NCBI GenBank assembly: GCA_027924585.1
Contig: BSBM01000036.1
Span: 7,557,001-7,621,000 of the forward strand
Length of the DNA: 64,000 nt
Direction: 5' to 3'
Source: Larix kaempferi
Taxonomy: Eukaryota > Streptophyta > Pinopsida > Pinales > Pinaceae
Both the position numbers and the translations under genes were made by a program. Shown here piece by piece: positions 24,432 to 34,311 of this stretch (the stretch's first letter is position 1; each line of letters opens with the position of its first letter). The notes beneath the pieces are model-generated. The model made no database searches. It saw only the letters and a program-made list of their open reading frames with translations, and was not told where the DNA came from.

Positions 24432-24547
24432 GGACGTGGGGCCCAATATGACTTGTCATTGTCACGTGCGAGTTTGATAGAGCAGTCAGAGCTATTTCTC
24501 GATTTCCGGGAGATTTCACCGTTGGTTTTCGATTTAGCGAGTTGCAG

Positions 24548-24963
24548 GTAACTCTATTCGCCTTAACCTAGTCAATTATGTCTTTTTTAGTTGGCGGTGG
24601 GCCCCCGAAAGCCGCGAAACTCCACGTTGACTCTCCAACGTGGAACCGCGCGGGTTTCGGGGCGGAACCCGCGATGAACCGCGCGGGTTTTAGACTCACA
24701 GTCGCGATGTTCATCGCGACTGTGAGGTCGGAACCCGCGATGTTCATCGCGTGTTCATGGGTGACAGTCGCGATGTTCATCGCGACTATCTGGACGAAAC
24801 TCGCGATGTTCATCGCGGGTTTTTTCATGGAACCCGCGATGGTCATCGCGGCTTTTGTGGAAAAGCCGCGATGGTCATCGCGGCTTTTTGTGAAAAAGCC
24901 GCGATGAGATTTTTTTCAAAAATTTTTATGCTGGGGCTAAAATTTTCTGTGTTTTCTTGGCAG
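24548..24963 (+). other. Intron 1 of the E6 antisense gene, with hairpin array
   Basis: Donor GCAG/GTAACT at 24547/24548; acceptor TTTTCTTGGCAG at 24963, one base before the ATG. Length 416 bp; the E3 intron, after removing E6 and one duplicate, is about 414 bp. It contains a series of near-perfect hairpins built on CGCGATG/CATCGCG with a 2-nt loop: 24695-24726 (15-bp arms), 24736-24751, 24767-24786, 24797-24820 and 24861-24888 (13-bp arms). Introns directly upstream of the start codon can raise expression in plants; that is only a possibility here. Confidence 0.7.
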
Positions 24964-24964
24964 G

Positions 24965-26413
24965 ATGTTGCGGAGGGCTCAGTCCGTATGGCGGGAGAGA
25001 GATATTGATGCCGAGATTGTGGCGAGGATCGAGGATGATGGGGGGGTGAGACAGACTTTAGCCATGAGCGGACTCTTGAAGTTCGCTCAGATACCTTATA
25101 TCCGTTCAGTGAGGAGACTCCTGAACAAGCTCGTTCAGTGGTGGGTGCCGGCAGAGGGTGCCTTTATTATTGGTGGTGAGAGGTTGGAGATTACTCTCAC
25201 TGATGTATATTTTTTGACCGGTTTGCCTCGCTTGGGTGAGGTGGGTGATATCTCTCCGAGGTTGCCTCCAGGCGTGGATATGGAGGACCTCTTACAGACC
25301 TTTTGTGGGGATGACGCTGTTTTGGTAAACAGCTCTATCAGTCTGAAGTTCCTACGTGAGTGGGATATGCGGGCCGTTGGTGCCTGCGTTCTGAGGGTTT
25401 TGGGTGCTGCTGCACCACATCGTATGTCTGGGGGGCAGACGGTGATGGTGGACTCCGTTCTACGGGGTACTTACTATGCTTGGGCTCAGATGTTCTTGGC
25501 CGGTGTCCGGAGAGATCTGGACAAGGCCGTGAGAGAGGGAGGTGAGTTCTGTTACGCCTCATTTTTATGTTGTTTTTTCTTTGAGCGGGTGCCGACCCTA
25601 CGGCCACACGTACCGGTTCGTGCTGGTCTACCTAGCGAGCCTCGTATGATGAGGTGGGGGCAGATGATGCCTCGTGCTGGCGGTGGTATCCGTGGCTTCT
25701 TTACAGAGGATTTTTTCCAGCAGTGGGAGCAGATGCCACTGGTGATCGAGGACTATCCATACGCCGGTATGGACTACCGGGGAGACCCGGAGATGCCACG
25801 TGCCCCAGGACAGGCCTGGAGCTTAGACGGTATGTTTTTGTGTCTTATGTGATGTTTATATCATATGTATTATGATTGATCATGATGATGTCTGTTGTAT
25901 AGTATCTGATGGTTCTACTTGCTTTGTGCAGATATTGGTCCGGTACCACCACCTGACTATGTGGCTCGGCAGGGGCGGGCGATAGTGGTTGCGCGTCCTC
26001 CAGTACCTGTACGTCCTCCTCGTGGTGGAGGATTTGGAGCCCGTGGGCGAGGGGTTGGCCCTCAGGACGATGCTATAGATGGTGTTCGACGGACTTTGGC
26101 CCGGATCGTAGCTAGACTTCCGGAGGATGGCTGGAGGGACCTTGATCGGGACATTTTGCAGGGATGTCTCGGTGCACCGCCCGAGTGGCAGTCACTGTTG
26201 TTGAGGGCAGCGGTGCTTGCTGCGAGACACGGGGGTGGTGGAGGAGATGCTCCGGCAGAGCCGGCACCGGGGAGGATACGTCTGAGGGACGACCCAGCAG
26301 GGCCAGCCGAGCGGCGAGTTCGGGGTCGTCGTGACCCGGCTGGGCCAGCGGAGGTGGAGTCGGAGGAGGAGCCGGAGGAGGATCCTGAGGATCCGGAGGA
26401 TCCTGATGATTAG
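24965..26413 (+). CDS. E6 antisense gene: PMD-like protein (two coding exons, 448 aa)
   Basis: Exons 24965-25829 and 25932-26413 join in phase 1 (G/AT at D-I-G-P). The 102-bp intron has donor GACG/GTATGT and acceptor TTTGTGCAG. Residues about 35-200 resemble the plant mobile domain (aminotransferase-like, PF10536): GLLKFAQIPYIRSVRRLLNK, then ITLTDVYFLTGLPRLGE, and later FFFERVPTLRPHVPVRAG. The C-terminus is Gly/Arg/Pro-rich with a highly acidic end (EEEPEEDPEDPEDPDD). PMD proteins such as MAIN and MAIL1 are nuclear factors in plant silencing and development, and PMD segments are known in transposons; the function here is unknown. The gene runs opposite to gag-pol, has its own TATA box and 5' intron, and no stop or frameshift. 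The start is the first ATG, directly after the acceptor. Confidence 0.78.
25830..25931 (+). other. Intron 2 of the E6 antisense gene
   Basis: 102 bp, GTATGT...TTTGTGCAG, phase 1. The E3 intron lies at the same codon (18840 down to 18746, 95 bp) with the same donor, GTATGT. Without splicing the frame ends at a TGA at 25850-25852. Confidence 0.8.
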
Positions 26414-26809
26414 ACGTCATTGTACTTGCCCCCAAATGCTCATGAGTATATGGGGAAGCATTTTTGTATGACAGATGTATTTTGTGTATATTGAGTGCTG
26501 AGGGCACTTATGACATGTAGACGTTTTGGTTCGTATATATATGTGGATATATATTTTGGATATTTTGATGTGTATGCACGTGGATGCACTTTGTCTTTTG
26601 TATATGCTCATGGAGGCACATGTTATGCACGTGGATGCAGTGTGTTTGTAGATTTATATATGCCCGTGGAGGCACATGCTATGCACATGGATGCATTATT
26701 TTGGTTTGTTTTATGCCCGTGGAGGCACATGTTATGCACGTGGATGCAATATTGGTTTTTTGTATATGCCCGTGGAGGCACATGTTTTGCACCTGGGTGC
26801 ATGTTTGTT
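26414..26809. repeat. E6 convergent spacer with GCACGTGGATGC array
   Basis: Between two converging stops (antisense gene at 26413, aRNH at 26810). Five copies of TGCACGTGGATGCA or one-to-two-base variants start at 26575, 26626, 26682, 26735 and 26788, alternating with GCCCGTGGAGGCACATG. The spacing is 51-56 bp. Same motif, opposite orientation, in E3 (17935-18377). Confidence 0.8.
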
Positions 26810-27247
26810 TTATGGATATGACATGATGTGATTGGTGTGCCAGTCGAGGACACTGTTGGCCATATTATCTGCTACACTATTGAGGTGTCTTGGGACATGT
26901 GTGAATGTAATGGATTCAAACTGTCTAACCATTTGTTTAGTGCGCAGGAATTTTCTGAACAGACAGGGATCGCGTACCTGGTAATCATTGTTGAGCTGGG
27001 AAACTAGGAGCTATGAGTCCAAGAAAACGTTGAGGTGACGTATGCTCATCTGGAGAGCAGCGGCCAGGAGACCGGTCACGGCATCGTATTCAGCTTGATT
27101 ATTGGTGGCGGCACCTAAACATACTCCATCGATGTGAATTAACTCATGTGAAGGGGAGTATATTACCCAAGCTGCGGAGGCGAGATTGGGAGACCAACGG
27201 CTTGCACCATCAGCGAAACCGATATGGCAGAGTGGAAGAGGCTCCAT
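26810..27247 (-). pseudogene. E6 additional RNase H (aRNH) with one nonsense codon
   Basis: Starts with an ATG at 27247, 106 bases after the integrase stop, directly after CATGACCACAG, which reads as a splice acceptor. It encodes FADGASRWSP, TNNQAEYDAV and VFLDS, then TAG in place of the Gln codon present in E3, and stays open past the stop to a TAA at 26810-26812 (LLVSQLNN ... HLNSVADNMANS). All four catalytic acidic residues (D, E, D, D) are present, unlike E3. One base change separates it from an open frame of about 145 codons. Confidence 0.82.
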
Positions 27248-27353
27248 CTGTGGTCATGCAGGGAAAACAAATATTTAGGTTTTTTGAAAATTTTTTGTGA
27301 ACGAAAAACGTATGCCTATACTAAAAAATGGACGATGGTGTCCATGAGATTTT

Positions 27354-28250
27354 CTATGGGTAAAATCTTTTAAGGTACAACCCGTTGCGTGGGTTGCGTA
27401 AGGTGTTGCCTTCTGAATCGGTCAGAATGTATGCCCCCTGCCCGAGGCAGGTGTGTATGATGTAGGGGCCTTGCCACATAGACACGAACTTTCCTTTTCC
27501 GGTTTTATCATGAGCTTGATCGTAAGCGAGGACAAGGTCTCCCTCCGAAAAGGTTCTTGGGTGGACGCGTTTGTCGTAACTTAGTTTCGATCTTTGTTTA
27601 GCGGCTTCCATGTTTTGAATGGCTGTGCGCCGATCTTCATCGGCCTGCTCTAGGAGCAGTAAACGTTGCTCGATCGGGGAAGTATCTGGTAGGAGCTCAA
27701 CGGCGATGTGTAAAGCTAGGATCTGGCACTCAATAGGGAGGACAGATTCGACACCGTGAACTAAATGGAAAGGGGTAAAACCGGTGGCGGTTTTGGTTGA
27801 TGTGCGGTAAGCCCAGAGTGCTGGGAAAAGCATGTGATGCCAATTGGACTTGTGCTTGTCTACAGTGCGTTGGAGAATGGTCTTCAAGATTTTATTGATC
27901 GCTTCGACTTGGCCGTTTCCTTGGGGGTAGTAAGCGGAAGAGAAATGGTGTTCGAATTTCAACATGGTTGATAATTCTTTCCAGACGGCATCTTCGAAGT
28001 GAGAGCCGTGGTCAGAGACTAGCTGTTGTGGTACTCCGAAACGAGCGATGACGTGGTTGAAGAAAAACCGCGCCGCGGTGTCGGCTTTGCAGTTATAGGT
28101 TGGCATGGCTTCTACCCACTTGGTGAAATAATCTACGGCCACAATGATGTGTTTGTGACCGCCGGCTGACGGGGGGTTGCAGTCGAGGAAGTCTATGGCC
28201 CATTTGCAGAATGGTCCAATAGTGATGACTGGATGAAGGGGGGCAGGGGG
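27354..28250 (-). pseudogene. E6 integrase (catalytic core and C-terminal domain)
   Basis: End of the E6 pol, in a different frame from the rest because of the C8 run at 28246-28253. The D-D-E core is complete: CKWAIDFLDC, QQLVSDHGSHFED, and PQGNGQVEAINKIL with the Glu. The tail has GDLVLAYDQAHDKTGKGKF ... RNGLYLKRFYP before the stop. No chromodomain is seen, as expected for Tat. The DNA-joining enzyme would act in the nucleus on the cDNA. The frame extends open to 28541 upstream, but that part is out of frame with the true coding sequence. Confidence 0.88.
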
Positions 28251-28253
28251 GGG
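28246..28253 (-). other. Frameshift at a C8 homopolymer in E6 pol
   Basis: Eight C on the coding strand. Before it the reading is CQNCQLFAPKA in one frame; after it PVITIGPFCKWAIDFLD in another. One base gained or lost would explain the shift. It could be a real mutation or a homopolymer read error. Confidence 0.75.
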
Positions 28254-31200
28254 TTCTTGCTTTGGGGGCAAAGAGCTGGCAGTTCTGGCAATGCTTGACT
28301 GCGGTGATGCAATCAGTAAACAACGATGGCCAAAAATAACCTGCCCGAATGATTTTCTGGGCGGTAGCCATGCCGGAGAAATGGCCTCCACAGGCACCGC
28401 TATGACAATCATTGAGGACTTGTTCTGCCTCACTATGGGATAGGCAGCGGCGTAAGATAGTATCAACGCCGCGTCGGTAAAGTACATCTCCGATAAGTAG
28501 GTATCGGGGTGCGTGGTGTCGTATGCGACGGCGTCCATCACGATCGATGTGTGGTCGGAATTTTTGCGTACGGAGGTAAGTCAAAATGTCTCCGTACCAA
28601 GGGTCGTCCGACGAAATGACGAAGATCTGCTCGTCAATCAGGTCCGTATGGATAACGGGTGATGTCGAAGAGGACGGGAGATCTGTAATTAAGTGAGCAA
28701 GCGCGAGGGCTTTGGTGCTTTTGGGAGTCTTGAAAGTAAGGTCATATTCCTGGAGGATAATGACCCATTTAGCGACACGACCCTGAAGGAGTCTCCTGGT
28801 GAGGAGGTAGACCATGGGGTTGGAGTCGGCCACGACCGTGGTATGACTAAGCAAAATGTAGTGTCGTAGTTTCTGTACGGAAAAGACTACAGCTAGGGCT
28901 AATCTTTCCTCGTATGGGTAACGTAGAGGTGGGCCAGACAAGGTCTGGCTGACGTAGTAAATTACATGCTCTTTGTGGGAAGCATCTTCTTGGACCAAAA
29001 CTCCGGATACGGCATGTTCGGATGCCGAGACGTAAAGGGTGAAGTCTTGGGAAAAATCCGGTGGGGATATCAAGGGGGCTTGTGTGAGAGCCTTCTTGAG
29101 GGCTTCGAATGCCGTGTCTGCTTGTTCGTCCCAGACAAAGGGTATGTGGGTACGAAGTAAGCGTAAGAATCCATGGACTTTGGTGGCGTAATCAGGAACA
29201 AAGCGCCTAAGAAAATTGGACCGACCTTGCAAGCTCTGAAGCTGGCGAAGCGTGCGAGGAGGGGGAAGTTCTAAGATGGCTTTGACTTTCAGGGGATCAA
29301 CGGTGATCCCGTCCTGGGAAACAATGAAACCCAACAACCGGCCTGCCGGGACGCAAAAGACACACTTGTGTGGGTTCAAGCGGATGTTATATTTACGACA
29401 ACGCAGGAAAACTTGCCGGAGGTCGCTAAGGTGGTCTGATCGTTTTCGGGAACGCGCTGTGAGGTCGTCAAGATAGACCCGCAGGATATGGACTAAGTCG
29501 TGAAAGCAGTAGGTCATGGCTCGCTGGAAAGTGGCACCAGCATTTTTAAGGCCAAAGGGCATGACTCGATAGGCAAAGGTGCCCCATGGGGTGGTAAAGG
29601 CAGTCTTGTACTGATCCTCCTTGCGGATGTGAATCTGGTTGTATCCGGAAAACCCGTCCATGAAGGATAGGACCTCATGGCCCGCACACTCATCAATGAG
29701 TTGGTCAATGAATGGCGTGGGGAAATTGTCTTTTGGACAAGCGTGGTTTAGGTCGCGGAAATCAGTGCATACTCTAAGGGTGCCTTGCTTTTTGTTGACA
29801 GGGACGGGGTTCGACACCCATGTGGTGTACGGAATAGGGTAGATGAAACCTGCTGTTCGAAGTTTCTCGACTTCAGCCTTGACAGCGGGGAGCTTGGCAG
29901 GGTGAATAGGTCGCTGTTTCTGACGAACAGGGGGTACTTCCGGCCATGTATCGATATGGTGTTCAATGATGGCGGGGTCGAGACCAGGCATCTCGGTATA
30001 GGACCAGGCGAAGACGTCTCGGAACTCTTGAAAGAGTTTTTTGTATGCCTGAGTTTCTGCTTGAGTGCAAGATGCGCCCAGCGAGATGAGCTCAGGTTTC
30101 CCTGGTGTTATGGAAATGTCTCTCTGTATGGTGGGGGAAATGTTGGACATGTTCCCTTCTTCAAAGGCATCCGGTGCTGGGATGGGGTCCTTTAACCAAT
30201 CGACCTTAGCAGGTATGAAGTCTTTCGACTCGACTGATAGCTGGTTGGATGCGGTGGAGGTAGATGTTTCCGGGAGGAAGTACGAGCGATGATGCATATC
30301 ATCCCAAGGGTAGTCGGGTGCAGTGAGTGTTTCCAAAATCTGCTCGTCAGTATTGAAGTAGTCAGACCATAAATCGAGGGGTTCTGGTTTGAAGGTTGTC
30401 GAAATCATATATATCGTATTGACTTCTTCTGACGAGGATGATGGTGGAGGGTGAATCTCCTCGATGAGGGGAGGAGATATCTCTAAATCGGCATTGTTTA
30501 ACTCGTACAGCGCTGCTCTATAGTCTGGTAGATCAGGGCAATGGTGTGAGTAGTGGCCGTAGACACTGCATATAGCACAAGGATGGTTAGTGCGCAGTGA
30601 TTTGTCGCGAGGCTGTAGAGGTGGCTCTAATTTGACTACCGGGATGCCGATGTCATCGTCCAACATATTCATATGTTCTTGGAGTGCCGGTAAATGTGGG
30701 CATTGATGAGTTGGATGGCCAATTTCATCGCATAATGAACATTTGGGGGGAGCTCGAAACACCGGTGGGGGTTTGGCTGCCTTAGGAGGTGGTATGGCAG
30801 TGTAGGGTTGTGGACCTCTGCCCCCAGTGGGCTTAGCAAGGAGAGGGGGATCCTTTGACGTCGACGCAATCGTGAGACCCGGAGGAGGTTTCATTGACGA
30901 CGAAGGAATATTGAGGTTAGGAGGAGGTGTCGTTGCCGACGAAGGGATCGCGACGCCAGGGGGAGGTTGATTTGTGGTAACAATAGGTTGTACCGGTTGG
31001 AGGATGACATCTGGTGTCGGTAATCGAACGGGAGGCGGAATATACCACACGGGTAATCCCAATGTTAGCCCGGGTAGGCTAAGGGTAGCCATAACCGGGG
31101 CGCTTACTACGCCCGAAGGAGGAAATAGGAAGGGGATGGTGTGGATGGGTGTAACACCAATGTGACTGGGGATCAATGGTGGTTGACCGTCGGGTGTTTG

Positions 31201-34200
31201 CGTATTCTGCGAAACAGTACAGAGGTTTGCGACTTGGGTCTCCGGTGACGGTGGTGGAATGGCCTGGAATGTAGAGGTCATTGGTGTATCCGAATACAGT
31301 CCGGGTGCCACAGAAGACACAAAGGAGGTAACAGCACTAGAAGCGGGTTGTTCAATCATGGGGAGAACATTCTCCGGTGCTGCAGGGGCGTTGGGGTCAT
31401 AGTAGGTGAGCTGGTCAATTTTGACCACGCGGCCCTCATGGGGGAACATCATGGTGCGGAAGACGGAGGAGGCGACCGCTTTCATGGCATACATGTAACT
31501 GCGGCCAAGTAAAAGGTTATAGTCTAGTTGGGCGTTAATGACCTCTATGTCGATGAGTACGGTCTTCCCACCTAATTGGACGGGTACCTTGGGTAATAAA
31601 CCGTGAGGTTGAGCTGACCGGCCGTCGTAGGCCCGCAATGCAGTGGTGGATTGTTGGAGAGCAGGGGAGCCCAACTTTTGCCAAACAAAAGTGGACATGA
31701 CGCATGTGGAGGCACCCTCGTCGATGATACATCGATGGATGACAAGATTCCGAATAGAAACGAAAACTTGGACTGCTATGGTAGAAGGCAGCCGTGGTTC
31801 AGATTGGTCTAAGTCAAAGGTCATCAAGTTCGAATCATTTGGGTCAATAGCCCCAATGGCGGAAAGTAAAGTCTTGCGCTGAGAAGGACAGGTTTTTAAG
31901 ACTTCTAACGCAGACATGGCTGCGGGAGATTGAGCTAAGTCATCTACGATGTTGTAATTGGATGCAGCTCGTGCATTGGGGTTGTTGTTGATTCGGCGAA
32001 GGGGGAAGCGAGGTGCTTTAGAAGCGCCATCAAGTGGAACCTGAGGTATACGCAATGTCTGATCAGTGGGATTAGCAGTTGTATCCTTTTCGGCGGGGGG
32101 GGCTTCAGAAGTCGGTCCGTATTGATTTCGGCGGGTTTGGACATTGACGTCAGCGGTGGACATCATCAATAGGTGGTGGGTACCTGAATCAAACATGGGT
32201 TGATCAGGAGCTGTGTAAGTTATTTGTTGTGGTTGCACGTTGCCCTGTTGGGGGGCTAACGGCTGGGTGTTTACCACTCCTTGTGTTGGAAAGGGGTTTT
32301 GGAGAACCAGAGGTTGTTGTGGAGGTGGTGGGGGGTTGGGTGGTGGCTGAGGAGCCGCCTGCCCTTGACAATGGGCGTCATTTGTCCATAGTTGTCGAGC
32401 TCGCTCTAGATGTGGGCAAGCGTGGGTATAGTGGCCATAGACACCGCAAATGGAACAAGGATGGTTTGTCCGTAAATTAGCATTTTTAGGTTGCTTAGGT
32501 GGCCGATCAGGATTCTGATGAGCGGGCGCCGCGTTATTGTTTTGCGGGGGATGGGTAGGCTGTGGAGCTTGGTTGCGGTTTTGATTGTTTCCACGGTTGC
32601 GTCCTCTTCCGCGGTTGGGTTGTCCACCCTGGTTGCGTTGGTTATTTTGATATTGGGGCTGCTGTTGTTGTGCGTACACATGCCCTTGAGCATTGGGGGG
32701 ATTATGAGGAGCCGCAGGTGCGGGAGCAGGTTGCGGTGGATAGTATGCAGGTGGAGCTGGAGGTGGTCCAGTTGCCTGTTGGGGTTGTTGGTACCCCTGC
32801 GCTGGTGGAGGTGTGAGGTTAGCCGGTGCAACCGGTTGTGGGTAATGCATGGGCTGTTGTGGAAAATGCATGGGGTTTTGTACCGTAGGTTGAGCATAGT
32901 ATGTAGGAGGTACATATGCTGATGGCGCTTGGCCATAACAATGTTGTGGACAAGAGGGTCCATGAACATGATGGGTCTGGTTTATTGGAGCATAAGAAGT
33001 TGTCGCTCCGGAACTGGATGTAGCCCTAGAAAGGTCTGGGGCGGGCATGGTGCTCACCATACTGAAAGGTTTTGCTTGCGGTGTAATTTGGCCAATAATA
33101 CCATCAGCGGCATGTGATGCCCCCGGTGTGTCACCGCGTGCAGAGTCGCCTCGTGGGGCGTCAGGTATGATGGTGTATAGGTATCCTGACTGGGCATAGA
33201 TAAGGTCAAACTGTTGGGCCTTCAGGATGGCCTCCTCTTCCGACTGGGGTCTTTCAGAAGCTACATCCTTCGCAATGAGGGGAAGGAGGGATTTAAGGAA
33301 CCAGTCTAAAAAGATTCGGTCGTCTAATTTGATCTTGCATAGGCTTCGGCGCCGACGCCAATCATGGATATGGTCAGTGATGTGCGTGGCCGTGTTCTGT
33401 CTGCAAGACAGTAGGATTTCGACGCCCGCATCATAGCGGACTGGTAGCTGAAAGAACTGCAGGAAGGTCGAGGCAAGGGAGGTAAATGTGGAATGCGTCC
33501 CATGGGGTTGCTCGATATACCATTTGGCTGCAGAGCCAGTGAAGGTGCGCTGTAATAAACGGAGGCGGACTGAGTCGTCCACTATGGAGTTGGAGGAACA
33601 CCATAAATGGAAGGACATGATGTGGTTCTGGGGGTCTTCTCCGGCCTTTCCCTCAAATTTAGGGATGTCAGAGGGAAGCTTAGTGGGCATATGGGGCCAA
33701 GCAGGATCATGCCTAATGGGGTCATTCGTAAGCCTAGCTAAATCTGGCAAGTTGAGACTTGCCATGTATGGTAGACTAGCGGATGTGGTGATTGGAACCG
33801 GGATTGGTCTAGCCATTGTGGTATGGTGTAGGGGTCCAGTAGCTCCTATAGGTATGCTAGGTATGGCGGGTATGTGCCCTCCAACAGGTGTGGCCTGATA
33901 TGGGTTAGTACTCCCAAGTGCAACTTGGGTTACACTTGGGTTAGGAATCGCACTAGGGATTCCTGGTATATTACTACCGAGTGCAACGTGGGTTACACTT
34001 GGGTTAGGAATCGCATTAGGGATTCCTGGGATAGCATTCCCAAGTGCAACAGGAGTGACACTTGGGTTAGGAATCGTACTAGGGATTCCTGGGATAGGGT
34101 TTGTGGAAACCGAAGGGGGTATGACCCCCATGTTGGGCATGCCCATGACAGGTTGTGGTCCTGTGCTATGCATTCCTAAATGTGGAGTGTTACCCATATT

Positions 34201-34311
34201 GGGCATACCCAAGGGGGTGGGTGTTGTCATGGATGGTATCCCCGCAGAAAGGTCTGCGGATGTCTGACCTATGGTTAATGTAAATTGTGGATCTTCTGGT
34301 GTTCCAGACAT
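28246..34311 (-). CDS. E6 gag-pro-RT-RNaseH-integrase N-domain polyprotein
   Basis: Over 2000 codons open (first ATG 34311; the frame is open further 5' without an ATG, so the start is uncertain). Residues counted from the ATG: Pro/Gly-rich repeats 55-140, capsid about 190-380, CCHC knuckle CSICGVYGHYTHAC near 617, protease with IIDEGAST near 860, two more knuckles CSLCDEIGHPTHQC (~1190) and CAICSVYGHYSHHC (~1245), RT ~1480-1680 with VYLDDL near 1610, RNase H ~1760-1880, integrase zinc domain (HSGACGGHFSG ... CQNC) ~1975-2008. Native RNase H has YVSASEH where the catalytic Asp would be. The frame leaves the family at a C8 run (28246-28253) and ends falsely at 28093. The most complete Tat copy here. 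Confidence 0.88.
33913..34101 (-). repeat. 63-bp coding tandem repeat in E6 gag
   Basis: Three units start at 33913, 33976 and 34039 on the plus strand; on the coding strand each gives a 21-residue repeat of the type IPGIP.AIPNPSVT.VALGS. The period is a multiple of three, so the frame is kept. E3 gag has a different repeat (54 bp) elsewhere. Confidence 0.88.

Noticed and set aside
26575-26800. CRISPR-like regular repeat spacing
   Set aside because: Repeats are ~14 bp and degenerate, spacers are themselves repetitive, and the DNA is clearly plant; it is a tandem array.
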